Source: Streptomyces sp. C10-9-1 | Lineage (GTDB): Bacteria; Actinomycetota; Actinomycetes; Streptomycetales; Streptomycetaceae | Reading direction: 5' to 3' | Assembly: GCF_024497955.1 (NCBI RefSeq) | Contig: NZ_JANHKP010000010.1 | Location: 1 to 64,000, forward strand | Length of the DNA: 64,000 nt | Shown: one piece after another, positions 10,925-19,347 of the stretch | Layout of the letters: every line of letters begins with the position of its first letter | Numbering within the stretch: the stretch's first letter is position 1 | Program-made: the position numbers and the translations under genes | The notes under the pieces: generated by a model | The model's database searches: none | Told to the model about the DNA's origin: nothing | The model's input: the letters and a program-made list of their open reading frames with translations, nothing else

Positions 10925-11854
10925 CTACTTCACGGACCCGGCCATGACGCCCTGCACGAAGTGGCGCTGGAAGGCGAAGAAGACCACCAGCGGCACCACG
11001 AGCGAGAGGAAGGCACCGGGGGCCAGTACGCCGATGTTGCTCCCGAACTGGCGCATCTGGGACTGCAGCGCGACGGTCAGCGGCTGGGCGGAGCTGTCGG
11101 CGAACAGCAGGGCGACCAGCATGTCGTTCCACACCCACAGGAACTGGAAGATGGCCAGGCTGGCGAGGGCGGGACGGCCGAGCGGGAGCACCAGCCGGGT
11201 GAAGATCCGCCACTCGCCCCCGCCGTCCATCCGCGCCGCCTCCAGCATCTCGCGGGGGATCTCCGCGAAGTAGTTCCGCAGCAGGAAGACCGCGAACGGC
11301 AGGCCGTAGGCCACGTGGAACAGCACCACCCCGGTCACCGTGCCGAACAGGCCGACCGCGCCGAAGAGCTTCGCCACGGGAAGCAGCCCGATCTGCACGG
11401 GGACCACCAGCAGCCCGACGACCACGAGGAAGATCGCGTCCCGGCCGGGGAAGTCCAGCCAGGCGAAGGCGTAGCCGGCGAGCGCGGCGAAGCCGACGAC
11501 GAGCACGGTGGTGGGGACGGAGATCAGCACCGTGTTCCAGAAGGCGTCCACCAGCCCCCCGTCGGCGAACAGGGCCGTGTAGTTCTCCAGCGACAGCCGG
11601 GACGGGTCGCTGAAGGCGGTCCACCAGCCGGTGGAGGCGTTGTCGCCCTCCGGGCGCAGCGAGGACAGGAACAGTCCGGCGAGCGGGGTGATCCACACCA
11701 GGGCGGTGAGGACGAGCACGCACTGCACTGCGGTGCGCCCGAGCAGGCGCGACGCCCGGCGGGCGCGCGGCGGGCGCCCGCGGCGCGGGGCGGCGGTGGT
11801 GGGGCGGGGCCCGGCGGGCGGCGCGCTGGGGGCGGCGGTGGTGGGGCCGCTCAT
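10925..11854 (-). CDS. Sugar ABC transporter permease 2 (AglG/MalG-like)
   Basis: A 309-residue inner-membrane permease of the carbohydrate-uptake CUT1 class. About six hydrophobic segments begin after a basic, proline-rich cytoplasmic N-terminus (residues 1-35). The EAA loop that contacts the ATPase reads EAARMDGGGEWRIFTRLVLP. The ATG at 11854 overlaps the stop of permease 1 by 4 bases, and AAGGAG lies upstream. It is the last gene of a four-gene operon (alpha-glucosidase, binding protein, permease 1, permease 2). No ATPase is encoded, which fits use of a shared ATPase of the MsiK type. Confidence 0.93.
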   Translation of the reverse strand: MSGPTTAAPSAPPAGPRPTTAAPRRGRPPRARRASRLLGRTAVQCVLVLTALVWITPLAGLFLSSLRPEGDNASTGWWTAFSDPSRLSLENYTALFADGGLVDAFWNTVLISVPTTVLVVGFAALAGYAFAWLDFPGRDAIFLVVVGLLVVPVQIGLLPVAKLFGAVGLFGTVTGVVLFHVAYGLPFAVFLLRNYFAEIPREMLEAARMDGGGEWRIFTRLVLPLGRPALASLAIFQFLWVWNDMLVALLFADSSAQPLTVALQSQMRQFGSNIGVLAPGAFLSLVVPLVVFFAFQRHFVQGVMAGSVK

Positions 11855-13209
11855 CCTCGGCTCCTTCTGAATCGGCGGACGTTGACGACCATGGCCGGGA
11901 TCACCAGCAGCAGGAGCAGGACGCTCAGCGCGCTGCCGAGCCCCTGGTCGTTGCCGCCGCCGAAGGAGACCAGCCACATCCGGGTGGCGAGGACTCCGGC
12001 CTCCTCCTGGACGGGCCCGGGCGCGATGATCCACACGAGGTCGAAGACCTTCATCACGTTGATCACCAGGGTGACGAAGACCACGGTCAGCACGGGGGCG
12101 AGGAGCGGCACGGTGATCTTGCGGAAGATCTGGCCCTCGCTCGCCCCGTCCATCCGCGCCGCCTCCAGTGCGTCCCGGGGGATCGCGGCGAGCCCGGCGC
12201 CGATCAGCACCATGGCGAAGCCGGTCCACACCCACAGGTAGGCGCCGATGATCGCCGGGGTGACCAGTGCGGGGCCGAGCCAGTCGACGCCCTGGTAGGG
12301 GGCGGCGAAGTTCGCGGCGGGCAGCCGCAGGGTGTAGGAGCCCTCGGCGAGGTCCGGGAAGCGGAAGGAGCCGTCGGGCCCCGTCACCGCGGTGGCGACC
12401 GCCGAGCCGTCGGCGACGGCCTCGACCCTCACGCCGGGCAGCCCCTTCTCGCCCGGGTCGATCCTGCCCTGCTCCCCGCCCCCGCCGGGGGCGAAGTCGA
12501 GCCACACGGTGCCCCCGACCTCGCCCGGGCCGGGCGCGGGCGCCGCCGAGGCCTCCCCGGCGTCGGCGGGCAGGGCGCCGGGGGCCACGCCCACGAGTCC
12601 GAGGAGGGCGCCCTCCCCCGCCCCGTGGGTGCGGTCGGTGGTGTACGGCCCGCCGACCGGGCCGCTGACTCCCTGGCCGGTGCGGGCACGGGCGGTCGGG
12701 TAGGGGGCGGGTTCCTCGAAGGAGCCGTGGACGCCGGTGACGACGGCGTTCAGCACGCCGCGGTCCGGGTCCTGCTCGTAGGCGAGGCGGAAGATGATCC
12801 CGGCGGCCAGGAAGGAGACGGCCATCGGGAGGAAGAGGACCAGCTTGAACGCGGTGGCCCAGCGGATCTTCTCGGTGAGGACGGCGAGGACCAGTCCGAT
12901 GCCGGTGAGGAGCAGCGGGGCCACCACCACCCAGACGGTGCTGTTGCGCAGCGCGGTGAGGGTGGCGGGGTCGCGGAAGATCTCGGCGTAGTTGGCGGCT
13001 CCGACGAAGCGGTCGCCGTCGGCGTCGAAGAGGCTGCGGCCGACGGAGAAGACGACCGGGTAGACGACGAGGGCCCCGAGCAGGAGCAGGGCGGGCAGGA
13101 CGAAGGCGACGGCGAGCAGCCGGCGACGGCGCTGGGCGCGGCGCCGGGGGTTCGCCCCCGCGGCGCCCCGCCGCGCGGTGGCGGCGGGGCGGGTGTGGGT
13201 GTGGGCCAT
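11851..13209 (-). CDS. Sugar ABC transporter permease 1 (AglF/MalF-like) with inserted SdrD_B-like domain
   Basis: A 452-residue CUT1 permease, about 150 residues longer than the usual 300. The N-terminal part carries membrane segments near 31-55, 90-112 and 120-142. From about 160 to 305 a hydrophilic insert interrupts the permease. Its second half (about 232-300; GGTVWLDFAPGG, VTGPDGSFRFPDLAEGSYTL) looks like a Cna-B/SdrD_B-type beta sandwich and should lie outside the membrane. The permease then resumes, with the EAA loop EAARMDGASEGQIFRKITVP near 349. It ends in a 4-base overlap with permease 2. Confidence 0.9.
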   Translation of the reverse strand: MAHTHTRPAATARRGAAGANPRRRAQRRRRLLAVAFVLPALLLLGALVVYPVVFSVGRSLFDADGDRFVGAANYAEIFRDPATLTALRNSTVWVVVAPLLLTGIGLVLAVLTEKIRWATAFKLVLFLPMAVSFLAAGIIFRLAYEQDPDRGVLNAVVTGVHGSFEEPAPYPTARARTGQGVSGPVGGPYTTDRTHGAGEGALLGLVGVAPGALPADAGEASAAPAPGPGEVGGTVWLDFAPGGGGEQGRIDPGEKGLPGVRVEAVADGSAVATAVTGPDGSFRFPDLAEGSYTLRLPAANFAAPYQGVDWLGPALVTPAIIGAYLWVWTGFAMVLIGAGLAAIPRDALEAARMDGASEGQIFRKITVPLLAPVLTVVFVTLVINVMKVFDLVWIIAPGPVQEEAGVLATRMWLVSFGGGNDQGLGSALSVLLLLLVIPAMVVNVRRFRRSRG

Positions 13210-13221
13210 GGCGCGGGTGCC

Positions 13222-14553
13222 TCAGTCCTTGTACGCCTTGGCGGCTGCCGCCTCCAGCGAGGCGGCCGTGGCGGCCGGGTCGGAGGGGTCGCGCAGGAAG
13301 TCCTGGAGGATCTTCCACTCCCCCGCGCCCTTGGTGCCGCCGAAGGCGGCCGGGGCCTGGTCCGACATGTCGAAGCGGACGGTGTCGCCCGCGGCGACGA
13401 GGGACTCGGCGGTCTGGCGGGCCGTCTCGTCGGCGTAGGCCCCGAGGCCGACCTCCTTGTGGGGCGACAGGAAGCCGCCCGCCTCGGCCCAGACCTCGGC
13501 GGCCTCGGGGGTGGCGAGGAACTCCAGGAGTTTCATCCCCGCGTCGGCGTTCCTGCCTTCCTTCAGCACCACGGCCGCGTCCCCGCCGCTGACCACGGGG
13601 GCCTTGCCGCCGTCGACGGCGGGGAAGGGGAAGAAGAGGGCGTCCTCACCGGGCGACCGTCCGAACTCGTCGCGGGCGACGCCTCCGACGAAGTCCCCCT
13701 CGTACACCATGCCCGCGCTCGGCCGGGGGCCGAAGACCTGCTCGACGGAGCCCGGGAAGTCGGTGCGCAGGGCGCCCTGGGCGCCGCCCGCGACCAGCTG
13801 CTCGTCGCCGAAGACCTCGCCGAGGGTGGTCAGGGCCCGCACGACGCTCGCGTCGGTCCAGGGGATCTCGTGCCGGGCCAGCCGGTCGTACTTCTCCGGG
13901 CCCGCCTGGGAGAGGTAGATGTTCTCGAACCAGTCGGTGAGCGTCCAGCCGTCCTGGCCCGCTATCGCGAAGGCGGGGCGGCCGGAGTCGGCGAGGGTGC
14001 GCCCGGTGGTGAGCAGCTCCTCGAAGCTGGTGGGCTCGGAGACGCCGGCCTGGGTGAAGGCCTCGGGGTCGTACCAGACCGTCGACTTGTGGGCGGCCTT
14101 GAAGTAGAGGCCGTAGTAGGTGCCCCCGACGGTGCCGTAGTCCTTCCAGACCGGGGCGAAGCCGGAGTCCGCGGCCTGCTCCGTCTTCTCGGACAGGGGC
14201 AGGAGCCAGCCCTGCTCGGCGAACTGCTTCAGCACGCCGACCTGGGGGACCATCACGACGTCCGGGGCGTTGCCGCCCTCGATCTTGGAGCCGACGAAGG
14301 TCGAGACGTTGTCGCCGGAGGGCACGAAGACGGTCTTGGCTCCGGTCTTCTCGCTGAAGGCGTCGAGCACCTTGGTGAAGTTCTTCTGCTCGCTGCCGGT
14401 CCACACGCCGGCGACCGTGACGGTCGTGCCGTCGAGTTCGCCGCCGGAGGCGGGAGCCGCGTCGCCGCCGCAGGCGGTGGCGGTGAGGGCCAGGGTGAGG
14501 ACTGCCGCGGACGCCGCGGCGGCGCGGCGGGGTGTGGCGGAGGGTCGTCGCAT
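13222..14553 (-). CDS. Sugar ABC transporter substrate-binding lipoprotein (AglE-like)
   Basis: A 443-residue extracytoplasmic solute-binding protein (SBP_bac_1 family). The signal peptide ends in LTATACGGD, a lipobox with the lipidated cysteine near residue 28. The mature part has GTTVTVAGVWTGSEQKNFTK and a C-terminal Trp/Gly-rich region usual for di- and oligosaccharide binders. The operon context (GH13 alpha-glucosidase upstream, two CUT1 permeases downstream at 12 bases) points to alpha-glucosides such as maltose, sucrose or trehalose. ATG at 14553; GGAAGG lies just upstream. Confidence 0.92.
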   Translation of the reverse strand: MRRPSATPRRAAAASAAVLTLALTATACGGDAAPASGGELDGTTVTVAGVWTGSEQKNFTKVLDAFSEKTGAKTVFVPSGDNVSTFVGSKIEGGNAPDVVMVPQVGVLKQFAEQGWLLPLSEKTEQAADSGFAPVWKDYGTVGGTYYGLYFKAAHKSTVWYDPEAFTQAGVSEPTSFEELLTTGRTLADSGRPAFAIAGQDGWTLTDWFENIYLSQAGPEKYDRLARHEIPWTDASVVRALTTLGEVFGDEQLVAGGAQGALRTDFPGSVEQVFGPRPSAGMVYEGDFVGGVARDEFGRSPGEDALFFPFPAVDGGKAPVVSGGDAAVVLKEGRNADAGMKLLEFLATPEAAEVWAEAGGFLSPHKEVGLGAYADETARQTAESLVAAGDTVRFDMSDQAPAAFGGTKGAGEWKILQDFLRDPSDPAATAASLEAAAAKAYKD

Positions 14554-14643
14554 GGTGGGTCCTTCCGGGGTGCTGTCGGGTGGTCGGTCTCGGGGCGGGG
14601 TCGGGGTCCGCGCGGGGTCGGGTTCCGCGCGGGACCGGGGCCG

Positions 14644-16317
14644 TCAGGAGTGGTCGGCGGCCCACCAGGCGGCGGTGGAGCCGGGCAGGGTGCCGTCGGG
14701 GCAGGGCCCGCTGGACAGCAGCGGGGTCCCGGCGGCGGGGGCGGGTACGGGGTCGGTGCCGAAGTTGACGGCGCAGACCAGGCCGTCGCCCCGGGTCATG
14801 GCGAGGACCCCCGGCGGGGCGTCCAGCCAGCGGAGCGTGCCTTCGCCGAGCTGCGGCAGGCACCGGCGCAACTGGAGTCCCTCGCGGTAGAGGTGCCAGA
14901 AGGAGCGGGTGTCGGCCAGGGCCCGGTCGGTGGCGTGCGCGGCGAACCACTCGGGCTGCGGCAGCCAGGGCCTCGCTCCGGCCTCGCCCTGGCTGAAGCC
15001 GAACGGGGACGCGTGGCCGGACCAGGGCAGCGGGACGCGGCACCCGTCGCGGATGTGCTTGCGGCTGCCGGTGCGCCGGAAGATCGGGTCGGTGAGGACC
15101 TCGTCGGGCAGGTCGAGCACCTCCGGCAAGCCGAGCTCCTCGCCCTGGTAGACGTAGGCGGCACCGGGCAGGGCCAGCATCAGCAGGGCCGCCGCGCGGG
15201 CCCGTGCCGAGCCGAGGCCGCTCGCCTCGACACCGGGCTCCCCGGCGTAGCGGGTGACGGTGCGCACCTGGTCGTGGTTGTTGAGGACCCAGGTGACGGT
15301 GGAGCCGGTGCCGGCGATGTCGCGGACGGCCTCGTCGATGACGCCCCGGAAGGCGGCGGCGTCCCAGGGGGCGCTGAGCAGGTCGAAGAAGAACGCCTGG
15401 TGGAGCTCGTCGGCGCGGACGTAGTCGGCGTGTTCGCGGGCGGTGGGGACGGAGACCTCGCCGACCAGCAGCCGCTCGTGTCCGTCGCGGGCGGTGTACT
15501 CCTCGCACACGGCGCGCCAGCGGCGCCAGACCCCGTGGACCTCGGGCTGGTTCCAGGCGAGGGGGTTGACGGAGTCCCGGGTGCGCTCGTCGGCCCCGGG
15601 GTCGTCGGAGTCGGGCAGCCCGGGGTGCTTGAACAGGCCGGCGGCCACGTCGATGCGGAAGCCGTCCGCGCCACGGTCGAGCCAGAAGCGCAGCACCTCC
15701 TCGAAGTCGTCGCCGACGCGGGGGTCGCGCCAGTTGAGGTCGGGCTGCTCGGGGGTGAACAGGTGCAGGTACCACTCCCCGGGGCCGCCGTCGGCGGTGG
15801 TGGTGCGGCTCCAGGCCGGTCCGCCGAACATGGCGCGCCAGTTGTTCGGGGGCTCGCCGCCGTCGGGGCCGCGTCCGGGGGCGAAGTGGAAACGGGAGCG
15901 CGCGGGGCTGCCGGGGGGCGAGGCGAGCGCCTCGCGGAACCAGGGGTGCTCGCTGGAGCAGTGGTTGGGGACGATGTCGAGCAGGACCTTCAGGCCGAGG
16001 CGGTGGGCGTCGGCGACCAGGCGGTCGAACTCGGCGAGGTCGCCGTAGAGGGGGTCGACGCCGCAGTAGTCGGCGACGTCGTAGCCGTGGTCGTGCTGGG
16101 GCGAGGGGTAGAACGGGCTGAGCCAGATGCCGTCGACGCCGAGCTTCCGGAGGTAGGGCAGTCCTGCGCGGACGCCGGCCAGATCGCCGATGCCGTCCCC
16201 GGTGCTGTCGAGGAAGCTGCGGACGTAGACCTGGTAGATGACCGCGTCGCGCCACCAGCTGCCGGAGCCGGGCGCGGTCGGGGAGGGGCGGCCTGCGGCC
16301 GCAAGGGTGGTGAGCAT
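14644..16317 (-). CDS. GH13 alpha-glucosidase (AglA-like), first gene of the uptake operon
   Basis: A 557-residue glycoside hydrolase of family 13 that should cleave imported alpha-glucosides to glucose. The four GH13 regions are present: DIVPNH, GFRIDVAAGL (nucleophile Asp), GEVSVP (acid/base Glu) and VLNNHD. The start WWRDAVIYQVYVRSF is typical of the oligo-1,6-glucosidase/alpha-glucosidase branch. There is no signal peptide, so it acts in the cytoplasm on transported sugar. ATG at 16317. It leads an operon with the binding protein and two permeases, behind a promoter overlapped by an operator-like motif. Confidence 0.93.
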   Translation of the reverse strand: MLTTLAAAGRPSPTAPGSGSWWRDAVIYQVYVRSFLDSTGDGIGDLAGVRAGLPYLRKLGVDGIWLSPFYPSPQHDHGYDVADYCGVDPLYGDLAEFDRLVADAHRLGLKVLLDIVPNHCSSEHPWFREALASPPGSPARSRFHFAPGRGPDGGEPPNNWRAMFGGPAWSRTTTADGGPGEWYLHLFTPEQPDLNWRDPRVGDDFEEVLRFWLDRGADGFRIDVAAGLFKHPGLPDSDDPGADERTRDSVNPLAWNQPEVHGVWRRWRAVCEEYTARDGHERLLVGEVSVPTAREHADYVRADELHQAFFFDLLSAPWDAAAFRGVIDEAVRDIAGTGSTVTWVLNNHDQVRTVTRYAGEPGVEASGLGSARARAAALLMLALPGAAYVYQGEELGLPEVLDLPDEVLTDPIFRRTGSRKHIRDGCRVPLPWSGHASPFGFSQGEAGARPWLPQPEWFAAHATDRALADTRSFWHLYREGLQLRRCLPQLGEGTLRWLDAPPGVLAMTRGDGLVCAVNFGTDPVPAPAAGTPLLSSGPCPDGTLPGSTAAWWAADHS

Positions 16318-16379
16318 CTCGCGTCGACCTGTTTCTGCTGGATGCGAGGGCGCCTCGATCAGGCGCGGCGTTATGCATG

Positions 16380-16411
16380 CATGTTAAGTAGCCATGACGT
16401 GAAGGTGTCAA
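16380..16411 (-). promoter_or_regulatory. Promoter and operator-like motif of the alpha-glucoside operon
   Basis: Read on the minus strand, a consensus TTGACA (16406-16411) is followed 15-18 bases later by TACTTAACAT as the -10 region. The 13-mer GCTACTTAACATG overlaps that -10 region at 16380-16392. The same 13-mer recurs inverted at 16492-16504. This is the arrangement expected for a repressor that blocks the promoter. Confidence 0.6.
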
Positions 16412-16487
16412 CGATGTGCGCAGAATCCGGGGCAAGACTGGGTGGTTTACCCTGATATGAGGGATTCTCGGAGGGGTGAAATGAAGA

Positions 16488-16516
16488 AGTCGCTACTTAA
16501 CATGTAAGTAGCGACT
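16488..16516. promoter_or_regulatory. 29-bp perfect palindrome between sugar-binding gene and agl operon
   Basis: Perfect 12-bp arms AGTCGCTACTTA / TAAGTAGCGACT with loop ACATG, 24 bases after the stop of the orphan binding-protein gene. It could be that gene's terminator, but it contains the same 13-mer as the agl promoter site, so an operator role is equally plausible. It is much less GC-rich than its neighbours. Confidence 0.6.
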
Positions 16517-16539
16517 GTCAGAGAGGAGCGCTGATGGGC

Positions 16540-17814
16540 TCAGCTACCTTTGGAGATCGCGGCGAGCTCGCGCACCAGTCTCGGCACCGCCTCGCCGGAG
16601 GTCTGCCGCAGGGCCAGGACGTCCTGCACCACGGCCTGCACCGCGAGGCTCACCTGGTCGTACCGGGGGCTCTTGGGCCGCGGTACGGCCGAGAGCACGC
16701 TCTGGCGCAGCGTCGGCAGATAGGGGTGGTCGCGGACGAGGGCGGGATCGCGGTAGAGCGCCGCGCGCACCGGCGGCAGACCCCCCTCGGTCAGGACCCG
16801 GCGCTGCACCTCCTCGCCGGTGAGGTGCGTGATCAGGTCGGCGGCGGAGGCCGGGTACCGGGAGTGGGAGCTCACCGCCAGGTTCGACCCGCCGAGGACG
16901 CTGGTGCCCGGGCCGCCGGGCCCCGGCAGCGGGACGGCGCCGAAGCGGCCCGCCACCGCGGAGCCCGGCGCGGCCGCCTCGCGGTACACGTAGGGCCAGT
17001 TGCGCAGGAACAGCAGCCGCCCCTCCTGGAAGGCCCGGCGGGACTCCTCCTCCTTCCAGCCGAGGGACTCCCGCGGTATCCAGCCCTCGCGTACTCCCCC
17101 GGCCAGGAAGTCCAGCGCCCGGCGGGCCTCCACCGAGCCGACGCTCACCCGCTCGCCGTCGTCCCGCAGGATCGAGCCGCCCGCGGAGTGCACCGCCTCG
17201 ACGGCGTTGACGGTGAGCCCCTCGTAGGGCAGGAACTGCCCGGCGTAGCCGCCCAGCCCGTGGCGGGGTGCGACGGTGCGCGCCTGGTGCTCGAGTTCGG
17301 CCCAGGTCCGGGGCGGTTCGAGCCCTTCGCGCCGCAGCACGTCACTGCGGTAGTAGAGCAGCCCGGCGTTGGTCACATAGGGCACGGCGTAGAGCCGGCC
17401 GTCGAACGTGGCGGTGTCCACGACGGGGCTCAGGAAGGAGTCCAGCGGGAAGCGCCCGCGCTCCAGCGGTGCTATCCATCCGGCCGCGGCGAACTCCGAG
17501 GTCCAGGCCACGTCGATGTTGAGCACGTCGAAGCGGTCGCTGCCCGAGCGGAGTTCGCTGATCATCTGGGCACGGGTCTCGTCGGCCGACTCGGGCAGCT
17601 CGACCAGCGTGACCTTCTCGCCGGGGTGCTCCTCGTTCCACTCCCGCAGCAGCGGGGGGAGGTAGCCCGTCAGGTCTCCGGCCGTCACCAGCGTCATGGG
17701 GCCTCGCCCCGGGGCCTGCGCCGCATCCCGCCCGGGTCCGGGGGCACCCGCGTGCGCCGCCAGCACGAGGGCCGCGACCAGGAGGCCCCTACCCGCGGCA
17801 CGCATCCACCGCAT
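16540..17814 (-). CDS. Extracellular solute-binding protein, sugar type, orphan
   Basis: A 424-residue SBP_bac_1-family protein with an N-terminal signal (GRGLLVAALVLAAHAGA) but no clear lipobox cysteine. Stretches FDVLNIDVAWTSEFAAAGW, VPYVTNAGLLYYRSDVL and SVLGGSNLAVSSHSRYP fit trehalose/maltose-type binders. The GTG/ATG choice favours the ATG at 17814, which has GGGAGG 6 bases upstream. No permease accompanies it. It lies immediately upstream of the alpha-glucoside operon on the same strand, so it may supply or sense a related sugar. Confidence 0.85.
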   Translation of the reverse strand: MRWMRAAGRGLLVAALVLAAHAGAPGPGRDAAQAPGRGPMTLVTAGDLTGYLPPLLREWNEEHPGEKVTLVELPESADETRAQMISELRSGSDRFDVLNIDVAWTSEFAAAGWIAPLERGRFPLDSFLSPVVDTATFDGRLYAVPYVTNAGLLYYRSDVLRREGLEPPRTWAELEHQARTVAPRHGLGGYAGQFLPYEGLTVNAVEAVHSAGGSILRDDGERVSVGSVEARRALDFLAGGVREGWIPRESLGWKEEESRRAFQEGRLLFLRNWPYVYREAAAPGSAVAGRFGAVPLPGPGGPGTSVLGGSNLAVSSHSRYPASAADLITHLTGEEVQRRVLTEGGLPPVRAALYRDPALVRDHPYLPTLRQSVLSAVPRPKSPRYDQVSLAVQAVVQDVLALRQTSGEAVPRLVRELAAISKGS

Positions 17815-17981
17815 AGGTTCCTCCCTGTGCACGACCCGGCTGCACCGCCGGTCGTCGCGGCCCGTCCACGCCCGCGGGGCATGGGCGATACTAGACGCCC
17901 GGCACCGGGGGCCGGCGGCCCGCAGACCGAGCTGTTGCCGGACCGATACGCAAGCGACGGAGCGGGAGAGAGGGGGCGGGC

Positions 17982-18488
17982 GTGCGGCTGCCGCTCCTGG
18001 CGCTCCTCACCCGCGGGCCGGCGCACGGCTACGAGCTGAAGCAGGACCTTGAGAAGCTGCTGGGCGCCGCGTACCCTCAGCCGAACATCGGCCAGGTCTA
18101 CGTGACGCTCGGCCGGCTGGAGAAGAGCGGCCTGATCGACGGCGTGGACGTCGAGCAGTCGGGCCGCCCCAACAAGCGCACCTACCGGCTCACCGACGCC
18201 GGGCGCGAGGCCGTGCTGGCCTGGTTCGAGCAGACCGCCGACGAACCCCGGGTCCGCGACGAGTTCTTCATGAAGCTCGCCCTCGCACCGGAGTCCGGGC
18301 TGGCCGACCCGATCGCGCTGATCAACCGGCAGCGGAGGCAGTACCTGAACACCATGCGGGAGCTGTCGAGGCTCGCGGCCTCCGAGGACCGGGACAACAA
18401 GGTCTCCCAGCTCCTGATCGAGGGCGCCATGCTGCACCTTCAGGCGGATCTGGACTGGCTCGAACGCTGTCAGGAGGAGCTGGAATGA
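17982..18488 (+). CDS. PadR-family transcriptional regulator
   Basis: A 168-residue regulator. The winged helix-turn-helix occupies about residues 1-85 (LTRGPAHGYELKQDLEKLL, GQVYVTLGRLEKSGLI, PNKRTYRLTDAGREAV). A C-terminal helical dimerisation arm follows, the longer-arm PadR type. PadR proteins usually repress adjacent transporter genes and are released by ligand. The GTG at 17982 has a GA-rich GGGAGAGAGGGGG upstream. Its stop overlaps the ABC ATPase start by 4 bases (ATGA), so it is translationally coupled to the exporter it probably controls. Confidence 0.92.
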   Translation: MRLPLLALLTRGPAHGYELKQDLEKLLGAAYPQPNIGQVYVTLGRLEKSGLIDGVDVEQSGRPNKRTYRLTDAGREAVLAWFEQTADEPRVRDEFFMKLALAPESGLADPIALINRQRRQYLNTMRELSRLAASEDRDNKVSQLLIEGAMLHLQADLDWLERCQEELE

Positions 18489-19345
18489 GCGAGAGGGCGC
18501 CCACCGGCGACCGCCGGACCGGCCGGTGGGCGCGTGTCCGTGCGGCCCTGCGCACCCCCTCCGCCCCCGGCGGCGCGCAGGGGGCCGCCGCCGGGCGGGT
18601 CCCCGCCCCTCTGGTGCGGGCGGAGCAGCTCGTCAAGACGCACCGCGGCGAGGGCACCGCCCCGGTGCACGCGGTGCGCGGGGTCGACCTGACCGTGGAG
18701 CCCGGGGAGTTCGTGGCCGTGACCGGGCCGTCCGGTGCCGGCAAGTCCACCCTGCTGCACCTCGTCGGCGGACTCCAGCGTCCCGACTCGGGCGGACTGT
18801 GGCTGGACGGCGAGCGGGTGGACGCCTACGGGGAGGCCCGCTGGGCCCTGCTGCGCCGTCGGCGCATCGGCATCGTCTTCCAGTTCTTCAACCTGGTCTC
18901 CAACCTCACGGTCGCCGACAACGTGGAGCTCCCGGCGCTCCTCGCCGGGGTGCCCGCCGGCGACGCCCGGGCCTCGCGGGCCGAGCTGCTGGCCGAGCTG
19001 GGCCTGGAGGGCCGCGAGCGCTCCATGCCGGGCGAGCTGTCGGGCGGCGAGCAGCAGCGCGTCGCCCTGGCCCGCGCCCTCGTCAACCATCCCGCGCTGC
19101 TGCTGGCCGACGAGCCGGCCGGCAGCCTCGACAGCAAGGGCACCCGGGAGGTGCTGCGCCTGCTCGGCCGGTTCCACGAGCGCGGCCAGACGATCCTCAT
19201 GGTGACCCACGACGCGCGCACGGCCAGTGCGGCGGACCGCGTGATCAGCTTCTTCGACGGGCAGGTCGCCGACGACGCCCCGCTGGGCGGCTCCCGCCGA
19301 GAGGGGCGCCGCGGGGTGTCCGGCGTGCTCGAACTGAAGGAGTGA
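18485..19345 (+). CDS. ABC transporter ATPase, LolD/MacB class
   Basis: A 286-residue ATPase that pairs with the FtsX-type permease downstream. Walker A GPSGAGKST at 81-89, the signature LSGGEQQR near 186-193 and Walker B LLLADE near 206-211 are intact. The Q-loop region reads IVFQFFNLV, typical of the MacB/LolD class. An unusual N-terminal 40 residues are basic and proline-rich. The second-to-last codons overlap no other gene; the permease start lies 3 bases beyond the stop. The cargo cannot be told from sequence. Confidence 0.94.
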   Translation: MSERAPTGDRRTGRWARVRAALRTPSAPGGAQGAAAGRVPAPLVRAEQLVKTHRGEGTAPVHAVRGVDLTVEPGEFVAVTGPSGAGKSTLLHLVGGLQRPDSGGLWLDGERVDAYGEARWALLRRRRIGIVFQFFNLVSNLTVADNVELPALLAGVPAGDARASRAELLAELGLEGRERSMPGELSGGEQQRVALARALVNHPALLLADEPAGSLDSKGTREVLRLLGRFHERGQTILMVTHDARTASAADRVISFFDGQVADDAPLGGSRREGRRGVSGVLELKE

Positions 19346-19347
19346 GC

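Noticed and set aside
12625..16455. Plus-strand open frame of over 1,200 codons across the agl genes
   Set aside because: It is the mirror of four well-supported minus-strand genes; the translation is a Gly/Val/Glu-rich artefact of high GC at third codon positions.
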